Shown: one piece after another, positions 45,685 to 53,053 of the stretch
Layout: the number at the start of each line of letters is the position of its first letter
How positions within the stretch are numbered: position 1 is the stretch's first letter
From: Bacillus sp. 2205SS5-2
GTDB taxonomy: Bacteria; Bacillota; Bacilli; Bacillales; Bacillaceae_K
DNA: 64,000 bases
Assembly: GCF_037024155.1 (NCBI RefSeq)
Contig: NZ_JAYKTS010000002.1
Span: 118,373-182,372, forward strand
Direction of reading: 5' to 3'
Program-made: the position numbers and the translations under genes
Notes under the pieces: generated by a model
The model's input: only the letters and a program-made list of their open reading frames with translations
Told to the model about the DNA's origin: nothing
Database searches by the model: none

Positions 45685-46791
45685 GTGAGTAATATTGAAC
45701 TAGCTTGTGTAGGGTGTGGTGTAGGGATCCAAACAACGGATAAAGAAGCCTTAGGATACGCTCCACCTTCATCTTTGCAAAAAGAGGCGATTATTTGTCA
45801 AAGATGTTTTCGTTTAAAACACTATAATGAAGTACAAGACGTAAGCCTAACGGATGATGACTTTTTAAAAATTCTCAATGGGCTAGGTGAAGTAGAGGGC
45901 CTTATTGTAAAGATTGTTGATATTTTCGATTTTAACGGAAGTTGGTTACCTGGTCTTCATCGCTTTGTGGGTAAAAATCCAATTCTTCTGATTGGAAATA
46001 AGGTGGATTTGTTACCGAAATCGGTTAAAGAATCTAAAGTTGTCCATTGGATGAAACATGAAGCAAGAGAGCAAGGCTTAAAGCCAATAGATGTTAAACT
46101 AGTAAGTGCTGCCAATGGGAAGAAAATTAGAGAAACGTTAGAAGCTATTGAAGAGTACCGTCAAGGTAAAGATGTGTATGTTGTTGGATGTACTAACGTT
46201 GGGAAGTCGACTTTCATCAATAGAATTATTAAAGAGGTTTCAGGAGAGGAGAATGTTATTACGACCTCTCACTTTCCTGGGACAACGCTTGATATGATCG
46301 AAATTCCTTTAGATGATGGAGCAGCTTTGATTGATACGCCAGGTATTATCAATCATCATCAAATGGCCCATTTTGTTGCAAAAGAAGATCTTAAAATCAT
46401 TACCCCTAAAAAAGAAATCAAGTCCCGAGTATTTCAGTTAAATGAAGAGCAAACTCTTTATTTTGGAGGATTGGCACGTTTTGACTTCTTGTCAGGGTTG
46501 CGCACGTCCTTTGTGTGTTATTTAGCTAATGAATTAATGATCCATCGAACCAAATTGGAGAAAGCGGATGATTTATACAAAAATCATGTGGGTGAGCTAC
46601 TGACTCCTCCAAGGAAAAATGATTTTGATCACTTTCCTGAGTTGGTTCGCCACGAGTTCATGATCAGAGAAGGGAAAACAGATATTGTCTATTCCGGATT
46701 AGGCTGGGTAACAGTCAATGACCCTGGAGTAAAAATAGCTGCCTATGCCCCAAAAGGTGTAAGTGTATTTATTCGTAAATCATTAATATAA
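45685..46791 (+). CDS. yqeH: Ribosome biogenesis GTPase YqeH
   Basis: A 368-residue circularly permuted GTPase needed for 30S subunit assembly. An N-terminal zinc finger (CVGCGVGIQ...CQRCF) is followed by G motifs in permuted order: G4 NKVDLL, G5 SAANGKK, then G1 GCTNVGKSTF, G2 and G3 DTPG. The C-terminal domain may bind RNA. The GTG at 45685 is used (MSNIELACVGCG), 7 bases after GGGAGG. The last two bases of the stop region overlap the MITE insertion point. Confidence 0.95.
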   Translation: MSNIELACVGCGVGIQTTDKEALGYAPPSSLQKEAIICQRCFRLKHYNEVQDVSLTDDDFLKILNGLGEVEGLIVKIVDIFDFNGSWLPGLHRFVGKNPILLIGNKVDLLPKSVKESKVVHWMKHEAREQGLKPIDVKLVSAANGKKIRETLEAIEEYRQGKDVYVVGCTNVGKSTFINRIIKEVSGEENVITTSHFPGTTLDMIEIPLDDGAALIDTPGIINHHQMAHFVAKEDLKIITPKKEIKSRVFQLNEEQTLYFGGLARFDFLSGLRTSFVCYLANELMIHRTKLEKADDLYKNHVGELLTPPRKNDFDHFPELVRHEFMIREGKTDIVYSGLGWVTVNDPGVKIAAYAPKGVSVFIRKSLI

Positions 46792-46960
46792 GTTGTTTTC
46801 GCAAAAATTGTGGCTTTTCTTGTTAGTCTATGAGCTGTGATAACGCTTGGTTTCTGGTCATCTTTTCGTAATCATATGAATGTAATCTCTGAAAAAAACG
46901 ATGTGCCCTCGAAATTATTGATTAAATAGCAACAATGTCTACAAAATGAGCCTTAAGATA
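46783..46960 (-). mobile_element. MITE copy 6, at the yqeH stop codon
   Basis: Element 46791-46952 (162 bp, inverted orientation) from AGTTGTTTTCGCAAAAATTG to GCAACAATGTCTACAAAATGAGCC. Near-perfect duplication TTAATATA (46783-46790) / TTAAGATA (46953-46960). The yqeH TAA is TA of the duplication plus A of the element. It separates yqeH from aroE inside the conserved gene run. Confidence 0.8.
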
Positions 46961-46975
46961 AGAGGGGGAGAGAAA

Positions 46976-47818
46976 ATGAATATGCTGTATGGTGTCATTG
47001 GCGATCCAATTGCTCATTCAATGTCTCCACTAATGCATAATGCAGTCTTTTCAGAACATAAACTAAATGCCTATTACCATCCTTTCCATATTAAAAAAGA
47101 TGATTTAGTGCGTTCGCTGTTAGGTATGAAAGCTCTAGGAATTGCCGGATTTAACGTCACGATCCCTCATAAGGAACTAATTCTTCCTTTATTAGACGAG
47201 GTTGACCCACTCGCGCAAGCTATCGGTGCGGTGAATACAGTTGTGTCTGATGGAGAGAAACTGATAGGATATAACACCGATGGAGAAGGTTTTATGACTG
47301 CCTTACATCACAAGATTGAATGTGTTGACTCTGTGCTGGTAATTGGTGCTGGTGGAGCAGCTAAAGCAATTCTTTATACTCTTGCCCACCAAGGTATCTA
47401 TTCGATTGATGTAGCCAATCGTACAGTTGCAAATGGTGAAAGGCTGTTGTCGGAATGTCCGTTTCCAATCAGAGGGAATTCATGTTCTCTTTTAGAAGCC
47501 GAAGAGAAATTAGCACATTATGATGTGGTGATTCAAACCACCAATATTGGTATGCATCCGCATATTCAAGATAGCCCCTTATCGGTAAAAAACTTAAAAG
47601 CATCATCGTATGTAATTGATATTATTTATAATCCGCAAGAGACCTTGTTTTTAAAAGAGGCAAAGGAATTGGGAGCAAGAACACAAAATGGCTTAGGAAT
47701 GTTTGTGCACCAAGGAGCACTTGCCTTTCAAAAATGGACTGGAATCTATCCTGATACAAAAATAATGAAGAAAATAGTTATGAAACAACTAGGAGGAAAT
47801 AATCATGCTAACAGGTAA
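46976..47818 (+). CDS. aroE: Shikimate dehydrogenase
   Basis: A 280-residue NADP-dependent enzyme of the shikimate pathway to aromatic amino acids, the same length as B. subtilis AroE. The substrate-binding GDPIAHSMSPLMHNA and the catalytic Lys in NVTIPHKE are visible, as is the nucleotide-binding GAGGAAKA. ATG 46976 behind AGGGGGAG; the earlier in-frame codons derive from the region next to the MITE. The end overlaps yhbY by 14 bases. Confidence 0.96.
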   Translation: MNMLYGVIGDPIAHSMSPLMHNAVFSEHKLNAYYHPFHIKKDDLVRSLLGMKALGIAGFNVTIPHKELILPLLDEVDPLAQAIGAVNTVVSDGEKLIGYNTDGEGFMTALHHKIECVDSVLVIGAGGAAKAILYTLAHQGIYSIDVANRTVANGERLLSECPFPIRGNSCSLLEAEEKLAHYDVVIQTTNIGMHPHIQDSPLSVKNLKASSYVIDIIYNPQETLFLKEAKELGARTQNGLGMFVHQGALAFQKWTGIYPDTKIMKKIVMKQLGGNNHANR

Positions 47819-48098
47819 ACAAAAACGATTTTTAAGAGCGAAGGCACACCATTTATCCCCAATTTTCCAAGTTGGAAAAGGTGGAGTAAATGAAAATATG
47901 GTTAAGCAAATTTCCGAAGTTCTCGAAATTAGAGAATTAATCAAAGTCAGCATCCTACAAAATTGTGATGAAGATCGTAATGAGGTCGCAGCAGATTTAT
48001 CAAAAGGAGCGCGAGCAGAACTCGTTCAAGTTATTGGAAATACCATTGTTTTGTATAAAGAATCAAGAGAAAATAAGCAACTTGTTCTTCCATCTTAA
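47805..48098 (+). CDS. yhbY: YhbY family ribosome-associated RNA-binding protein
   Basis: A 97-residue single CRM domain (YqeI in B. subtilis), which binds precursors of the large ribosomal subunit. The start MLTGKQKRFLRAKAHHL, the loop VGKGGVNENMV (the GxxG region) and VLEIRELIKVSIL are typical. GGAGGAAAT lies within the end of aroE. It is co-transcribed with aroE and nadD. Confidence 0.94.
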   Translation: MLTGKQKRFLRAKAHHLSPIFQVGKGGVNENMVKQISEVLEIRELIKVSILQNCDEDRNEVAADLSKGARAELVQVIGNTIVLYKESRENKQLVLPS

Positions 48099-48107
48099 GG
48101 TGAGGGG

Positions 48108-48683
48108 ATGAGGAAAAAAGTAGGTATTCTAGGTGGAACTTTTAACCCCCCTCATATAGGGCATCTGATTATTGCGAATGAGGTATTGGAAAAGCTAGGT
48201 CTACAAGAAGTATGGTTTATGCCGAACGGGCAACCTCCTCATAAAGAACAATTAGGGGAGAGTTCTAATAATCAACGAGTACAAATGACTCAATTTGCGA
48301 TAGAATCGAATCCTAAGTTCCAAATAGAGCTTTTGGAACTAGAACGAAGTGGCCCTTCTTATACAGTAGACACCATGCAACTATTAACCGAAAAGAATCC
48401 CGATACGGATTTCTACTTTATTATCGGTGGTGATATGGTAGAGTCATTATCTACTTGGTATAAAATTGATGAATTAGCAAAATTAGTTACATTTGTTGGT
48501 GTGAACCGACCAGGCTATTCGCTCACGACAGATTTAGATATCTTATTCGTAGAAGTTCCGATCATGGAAATTTCTTCGAGCATGATTCGTACAAAACGAA
48601 ATGAGCGAAAGAGCGTAAAATATTTAGTGACCGATCCGGTTTTGAATTACCTTGAGGAGGAGAGTTTGTATGAACCGTTCTGA
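48108..48683 (+). CDS. nadD: Nicotinate-nucleotide adenylyltransferase
   Basis: A 191-residue enzyme of NAD synthesis that joins ATP and nicotinate mononucleotide. The nucleotidyltransferase motif GGTFNPPHIGHL is at the N-terminus, and the C-terminal ISSSMIRTK motif binds ATP. GAGGGG precedes the ATG. It overlaps yqeK by 14 bases. Confidence 0.96.
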   Translation: MRKKVGILGGTFNPPHIGHLIIANEVLEKLGLQEVWFMPNGQPPHKEQLGESSNNQRVQMTQFAIESNPKFQIELLELERSGPSYTVDTMQLLTEKNPDTDFYFIIGGDMVESLSTWYKIDELAKLVTFVGVNRPGYSLTTDLDILFVEVPIMEISSSMIRTKRNERKSVKYLVTDPVLNYLEEESLYEPF

Positions 48684-49239
48684 TGCATTGGCCGTTGTTA
48701 GACGGGAACTGACGGAGAAGCGTTATAAACATACTCTTGGGGTACTAGAGACTGCTGTGGATTTAGCCAAAGCTTTTGGGGAAGACGAGAAACAGGCTGA
48801 ACTAGCAGCTATCTTTCATGATTACGCAAAATTCCGACCAAAGGAAGAAATGAAAGCAATCTTACTTGAGCAGAACTTTGATGATCGGTTGATTCAATTT
48901 AATGATGAATTGTGGCATGCTCCTGTTGGCGCATTTTTAGTTCAACAACAGGTGGGAGTAGCAGATGAGAAGGTTTTAGCTGCTATTCGCTTTCATACAT
49001 CTGGTCGAGCCAATATGTCTTTACTTGAAAAAATTATATATGTGGCAGACTATATTGAACCTGGTCGAAACTTTCCAGGAGTTGAGGAAGCACGAAGATT
49101 AGCGAAAGTAGATATTGATCAGGCGCTTTTATTTGCGATGAAAAATACAATAACCTTTTTGATTAGCAAAGGAGTACAAGTATTTCCAGAGACATTTGAA
49201 GCGTACAATGATTTAGTAAAAAGAGGAGTGACATTATAA
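48670..49239 (+). CDS. yqeK: HD-domain Ap4A hydrolase YqeK
   Basis: A 189-residue HD-superfamily metal-dependent phosphohydrolase. The His at HTLGVLETA, the HD pair in IFHDYAKF, and later H in LWHAPVGAF and IRFHTSG fit the metal site. YqeK proteins split diadenosine tetraphosphate into two ADP. ATG 48670 follows GAGGAGG, with earlier in-frame codons inside the RBS. The stop shares a base with the rsfS start. Confidence 0.93.
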   Translation: MNRSDALAVVRRELTEKRYKHTLGVLETAVDLAKAFGEDEKQAELAAIFHDYAKFRPKEEMKAILLEQNFDDRLIQFNDELWHAPVGAFLVQQQVGVADEKVLAAIRFHTSGRANMSLLEKIIYVADYIEPGRNFPGVEEARRLAKVDIDQALLFAMKNTITFLISKGVQVFPETFEAYNDLVKRGVTL

Positions 49240-49595
49240 TGAAAAAAAACGAATTACTACAAGTTGTGTACGAAGCAATTGATGATAAACGTGGAGAAGA
49301 CATTGTTGCCTTAAATATGGATGGAATTTCAATAATTGCGGATTATTTCGTGATTTGTCACGGGAATTCCGATAAGCAAGTTCAAGCGATGGCACGTGAA
49401 GTGAAACAGAGAGCTGATGAAATGGGTATTTTTGTAAAACGAATGGAGGGATTTGACGAAGGTTCATGGATTTTAGTGGATTTAGGAGATGTTGTTGCAC
49501 ATATTTTCCATAAAGATGAACGAAATTATTACCATTTGGAACGTTTATGGGGAGATGCGCCACTAGTAGATCTTGCGAGTAAGTCCTCTTCATGA
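49239..49595 (+). CDS. rsfS: Ribosomal silencing factor RsfS
   Basis: A 118-residue protein (YqeL) that binds ribosomal protein L14 on the large subunit and stops subunit joining when nutrients are low. The core IADYFVICHGNSDKQVQAM and EGFDEGSWILVDLGDVVAHIF are family hallmarks. It starts at the ATG overlapping the yqeK stop (TAATG) and its own stop overlaps the yqeM start by 4 bases, so the three genes are translationally coupled. Confidence 0.96.
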   Translation: MKKNELLQVVYEAIDDKRGEDIVALNMDGISIIADYFVICHGNSDKQVQAMAREVKQRADEMGIFVKRMEGFDEGSWILVDLGDVVAHIFHKDERNYYHLERLWGDAPLVDLASKSSS

Positions 49596-50350
49596 GTTAT
49601 CAGAAATTTGCATCTGTATATGATTACTTAATGAGTGATGTTCCTTATGATGATTGGATGGAATTTACTAAATCACACTTGAGAGAAAATAAAATAAAGC
49701 CACATAAAGTATTAGATTTAGCTTGTGGAACTGGAGAAATGTCTCTTCGCTATGTTCGCGAGGGTTGGTCCGTTACAGGTGTTGACTTATCTGAAGAAAT
49801 GTTAATGTTTGCTCAGGAAAAAGCGATGAATCAGGGGGCTTCGATTGCCTTGTTTCAACAAGATATGAGTCAATTAGAGGGGTTAGGTCATTTTGATTTA
49901 ATCACTATTTTCTGTGATTCATTAAATTATTTAACGGATGAAGAGCAAATCAGGTCTACTTTTCAGCGGGTACATGATCATCTTGGGGAAAATGGTTTAT
50001 TTATGTTTGATGTTCATACTCCTTATAAAATGAATACTGTTTTTTTAGGACAAACATATACTTTAAAGGATGACGATGTATCATATATCTGGGATTGCCT
50101 ACCTGGTGAGTGGCCGCTAAGTGTTGAACATGATTTAACGTTCTTTGCGTTCAATGAAGAGCATGACACCTATGACCGGTTTGACGAGTTACATATTCAA
50201 AGAACGTTTCAATCTAGTCAATATAAGCTGTGGTTAGAAGAAGCAGAATTAGAAATTCTATCTGTTTCCTACGACTTTTTTCAAACCCAACCAACCGGAA
50301 AAGCAGAAAGAACATTCTTTGTATGCCGTAAGAAAAGCGGAAGTGGCTGA
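49592..50350 (+). CDS. yqeM: Class I SAM-dependent methyltransferase YqeM
   Basis: A 252-residue methyltransferase with SAM-binding motif VLDLACGTGEMSLR near residue 40 and the TIFCDSLNYLT region typical of YqeM. The target is unknown; the constant linkage to rsfS, yqeK and yqeH hints at translation. Its last five residues, KSGSG, and the TGA stop are encoded by the first bases of the hairpin-repeat array that begins at 50332, so the natural end has been replaced or extended. Confidence 0.92.
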   Translation: MSYQKFASVYDYLMSDVPYDDWMEFTKSHLRENKIKPHKVLDLACGTGEMSLRYVREGWSVTGVDLSEEMLMFAQEKAMNQGASIALFQQDMSQLEGLGHFDLITIFCDSLNYLTDEEQIRSTFQRVHDHLGENGLFMFDVHTPYKMNTVFLGQTYTLKDDDVSYIWDCLPGEWPLSVEHDLTFFAFNEEHDTYDRFDELHIQRTFQSSQYKLWLEEAELEILSVSYDFFQTQPTGKAERTFFVCRKKSGSG

Positions 50351-50836
50351 CCAGGGACGGCAGGCATCTGGCAGAACACGAAGTGAAGCCTGCTTCACGT
50401 AGTGGGCTGACAAATGCCCGAGTCCCTAGCCACTGAAGCTGGACAAAGAAAAGCGGAAGTGGCTGACCAGGGACGGCAGGCATCTGGCAGAACACGAAGT
50501 GAAGCCTGCTTCACGTAGTGGGCTGACAAATGCCCGAGTCCCTAGCCACTGAAGCTGGACAAAGAAAAGCGGAAGTGGCTGTTCTGCGGCGTCAGGCAAA
50601 TGAAGAACACGGAGGTGATGCCTGCATCGCTGGAGGGTTATTCATTTGACCCCGAGCCGCAAGCCACTGAAGCTGGACAAAGAAAAGCGGAAGTGGCTGT
50701 TCTGCGGCGTCAGGCAAATGAAGAACACGGAGGTGATGCCTGCATCGCTGGAGGGTTATTCATTTGACCCCGAGCCGCAAGCCACTGCAGCTGGACAAAG
50801 AAAAGCGGAAGTGGCTGTCCTGCGGCGTCAGGCATC
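50332..50836 (+). repeat. Tandem array of hairpin repeats: A1, A1, A2, A2, partial A2
   Basis: Units begin with GAAAAGCGGAAGTGGCT at 50332, 50448, 50564, 50682 and 50800, giving periods of 116, 116, 118 and 118 bp. The two A1 units look identical, and the two A2 units differ at one base near the end. Each unit folds on itself: AGTGGCT/AGCCACT outside, then GGGAC/GTCCC and GGCAT/ATGCC (A1) or TGCGGC/GCCGCA and CAAATGAA/TTCATTTG (A2), with a GAAGC/GCTTC or GATGC/GCATC tip. Linkers read GAAGCTGGACAAA. A 73-codon frame across units 3-5 is repeat-derived. Confidence 0.92.
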
Positions 50837-50868
50837 CTTAAACTTTTTATTTTTACTTCTGAACTAAA

Positions 50869-50901
50869 AAAAGAACCTGATTCACAGGTTCTTTTATTTT
50901 T
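50869..50901. terminator. Terminator between the repeat array and comER
   Basis: AAAAAGAACCTG / CAGGTTCTTTT stem, TTCA-type loop, flanked by A and T runs; usable from both sides. Confidence 0.85.
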
Positions 50902-50937
50902 TAGGAGGATATCGGGAGGAAGAATCGAATAATAGAT

Positions 50938-51762
50938 TTAGTACGTCTTAAATTGTTTTTTTGTATTTGACAGATCCTCTTCAAACTTCTCGTGTGTTGC
51001 TCGAAATACTTTTTGAAACATATCCCCAATTTCGCTCTCTAACACTTTAATACCTTCTCCCGTAACCCCACCTTTCACACATACTTTTTCTTGAAGCGAT
51101 GGTAAAGTATAAACGTTTTTCTTTAATAATTCACCTAGTCCTATGAGCATTTGTGATGCGAGTAAGGTTGCTTGGCTCTTAGAGATTTTTGTTTCTTCTA
51201 CAGCCCCGTCAATAAACCGCTGCGTGATATAACTAAAAAACGCTGGTCCACAACTAACAATATCAGAGGATACCCGCGTAATATTTTCATCAATTTCCAC
51301 AGGTGTCGATATTTTTTCAGCCAGTGAAAATAAAATTTCTTTCCAGTCAGTCCAGCAGTTTGTGCTGAAGGACAATAAAGAGACACCAGATAACACACGA
51401 TTCGTAATACTTGGAATTAAGCGGGCGCAAGAGCAATCAACAACCGACTCTAGTTGAGTGACACTGACAGGACTCGTTATGGAAACAAGGCACTTTTCGG
51501 CTGTGAAAAGATGATTATGTTTGAATAAGATTGGATGCATATCCAATGGTTTCACACATAGAAAAATTAAGTCAGCTGATTTTATGGTTTGTGAGACCGT
51601 TTCACAGATGGTTAATAAAGGAATCTCTTTCTGAATTTCTCTTGCCTTCGTAAGATTTCTATTAGTAATAAACAATTGGGAAGGAGAAATTGCTTCTGAT
51701 TCCACAAGAGACTGGATAAGAATTTTTCCCATATTCCCCGTACCAATGATGCCAATTTTCAT
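50938..51762 (-). CDS. comER: ComER, ProC-like oxidoreductase homologue
   Basis: A 274-residue member of the pyrroline-5-carboxylate reductase family, divergent from comEA as in B. subtilis. The dinucleotide-binding GIIGTGNMGKIL is at the N-terminus, with FLCVKPLDM and VSCGPAFFSYI later. In B. subtilis ComER is not needed for competence; in B. cereus it has been linked to sporulation and biofilm. ATG 51762 behind AAGGAGGG; the longer frame upstream has no RBS. Confidence 0.92.
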   Translation of the reverse strand: MKIGIIGTGNMGKILIQSLVESEAISPSQLFITNRNLTKAREIQKEIPLLTICETVSQTIKSADLIFLCVKPLDMHPILFKHNHLFTAEKCLVSITSPVSVTQLESVVDCSCARLIPSITNRVLSGVSLLSFSTNCWTDWKEILFSLAEKISTPVEIDENITRVSSDIVSCGPAFFSYITQRFIDGAVEETKISKSQATLLASQMLIGLGELLKKNVYTLPSLQEKVCVKGGVTGEGIKVLESEIGDMFQKVFRATHEKFEEDLSNTKKQFKTY

Positions 51763-51848
51763 GCTGTAACCCTCCTTCTTTATCCACATTCTCTCATACA
51801 ATCTATGCTAGGAAGTATCTATATATGCTTAGGGAGGTGAAATGGAAA

Positions 51849-52421
51849 ATGAAAGAAATGCTCCTTCGCTATAGAAATTGGCTACTCATGATTAGTGCGT
51901 TAGTGGCGGTACTTGTAGGCTTGTATCTTCAAAAAAATACTGAAAAAGAGCATATTAGCACACCTCTAATGATTGAAGAAACAGTCGAAGAAGCGGATAT
52001 TCAAAGTGAGGATTATATGGTGGATATAAAAGGTGCTGTCAAAAATCCTGGTGTGTATGAGACCAGTGCGGATGAAAGAGTTGTAGATATCATTAAGAAA
52101 GCTGGAGGGCTAGAGATTGATGCAGATCCTTCAAAGATAAATTATGCACAACGAGTTGAAGATGAAATGGTGATTTTGGTTCCCAAAGTAGGTGAAATGG
52201 CTGAAGGAAATCTGACGCAATCACAGCCTATGAAAATCAACATTAACAAAGCATCAAAAGAGGAGTTAGAAACACTTTCAGGGGTCGGACCTTCAAAAGC
52301 CGAGGCAATCATCAATCATCGTGAGGAAGAGGGTTTGTTTAAAAGTGTGGAAGATATCTTGAACGTAACCGGCATTGGAGAGAAAATGTATGAAAAGATT
52401 AAAGATGAGATTTCGACCTAG
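51849..52421 (+). CDS. comEA: Competence DNA receptor ComEA
   Basis: A 190-residue membrane-anchored DNA-binding protein that captures transforming double-stranded DNA outside the membrane. One membrane helix near the N-terminus (WLLMISALVAVLVGLYL), an SLBB domain (VDIKGAVKNPGVYE), and a C-terminal helix-hairpin-helix pair (ASKEELETLSGVGPSKAEAI, ILNVTGIGEKMYEKI) that grips DNA. The exact start is uncertain: ATG 51849 is used, 11 bases after GGAGG; 51825 and 51858 are alternatives. Confidence 0.94.
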   Translation: MKEMLLRYRNWLLMISALVAVLVGLYLQKNTEKEHISTPLMIEETVEEADIQSEDYMVDIKGAVKNPGVYETSADERVVDIIKKAGGLEIDADPSKINYAQRVEDEMVILVPKVGEMAEGNLTQSQPMKININKASKEELETLSGVGPSKAEAIINHREEEGLFKSVEDILNVTGIGEKMYEKIKDEIST

Positions 52422-52491
52422 TGAAAAAGAGGATTGACGTTGGCGAGAAAAAATCGTTACACTTAAGGTAAACGAAGGATGGGAGTAAATT

Positions 52492-53049
52492 ATGAATAGA
52501 ATATCCTGGAATCAATACTTTATGGCCCAAAGCCATTTGCTTGCATTACGAAGTACATGTACAAGATTAGCTGTGGGCGCAACAATTGTGAGGGAAAAGA
52601 GGATGATCGCAGGTGGGTATAATGGATCCATTTCAGGTGGAGATCATTGTATCGATCAAGGGTGCTACCTGATTGATAATCATTGTGTTCGAACTATTCA
52701 CGCGGAAATGAATGCTCTTTTACAGTGTTCAAAATTTGGTGTACCAACAGAAGGAGCCGAATTATATGTGACGCATTTTCCCTGTATTCAGTGTACAAAA
52801 TCTATCATTCAAGCCGGAATTCAAACGGTTTATTATGCTCAAGAATATAAAAATCATCCATATGCAGTTGAATTATTTGAAAAAGCGGATGTGTCCATTC
52901 TTCATGTACCTTTTCTTGGAGAAGGTCTAAATCTACAGAATCTAGAAAAAGAGAATGTTGTTAACGAACTCGTAATGGAATTGGAACGGTGCGGTGCTTC
53001 CCCAGACATTATCGCTAAATACAAGCACACTTCTTCCAATCCCTTTTAG
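52492..53049 (+). CDS. comEB: ComE operon protein 2, dCMP deaminase family
   Basis: A 185-residue cytidine/deoxycytidylate deaminase homologue. Zinc ligands and the catalytic Glu lie in RTIHAEMNALLQ and FPCIQCTKSI. In B. subtilis ComEB is not required for DNA uptake but affects the placement of competence proteins at the pole; its deaminase activity would supply dUMP. GGGAG precedes the ATG. comEC begins 4 bases after the stop. Confidence 0.94.
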   Translation: MNRISWNQYFMAQSHLLALRSTCTRLAVGATIVREKRMIAGGYNGSISGGDHCIDQGCYLIDNHCVRTIHAEMNALLQCSKFGVPTEGAELYVTHFPCIQCTKSIIQAGIQTVYYAQEYKNHPYAVELFEKADVSILHVPFLGEGLNLQNLEKENVVNELVMELERCGASPDIIAKYKHTSSNPF

Positions 53050-53053
53050 CTTT

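Noticed and set aside
50332..50836. CRISPR array
   Set aside because: The units are whole 116-118 bp repeats without unique spacers and there are no cas genes; they are tandem hairpin elements.
50646..50867. 73-codon frame as a gene
   Set aside because: It is the A2 repeat read through, with repeated peptide segments, and no RBS.
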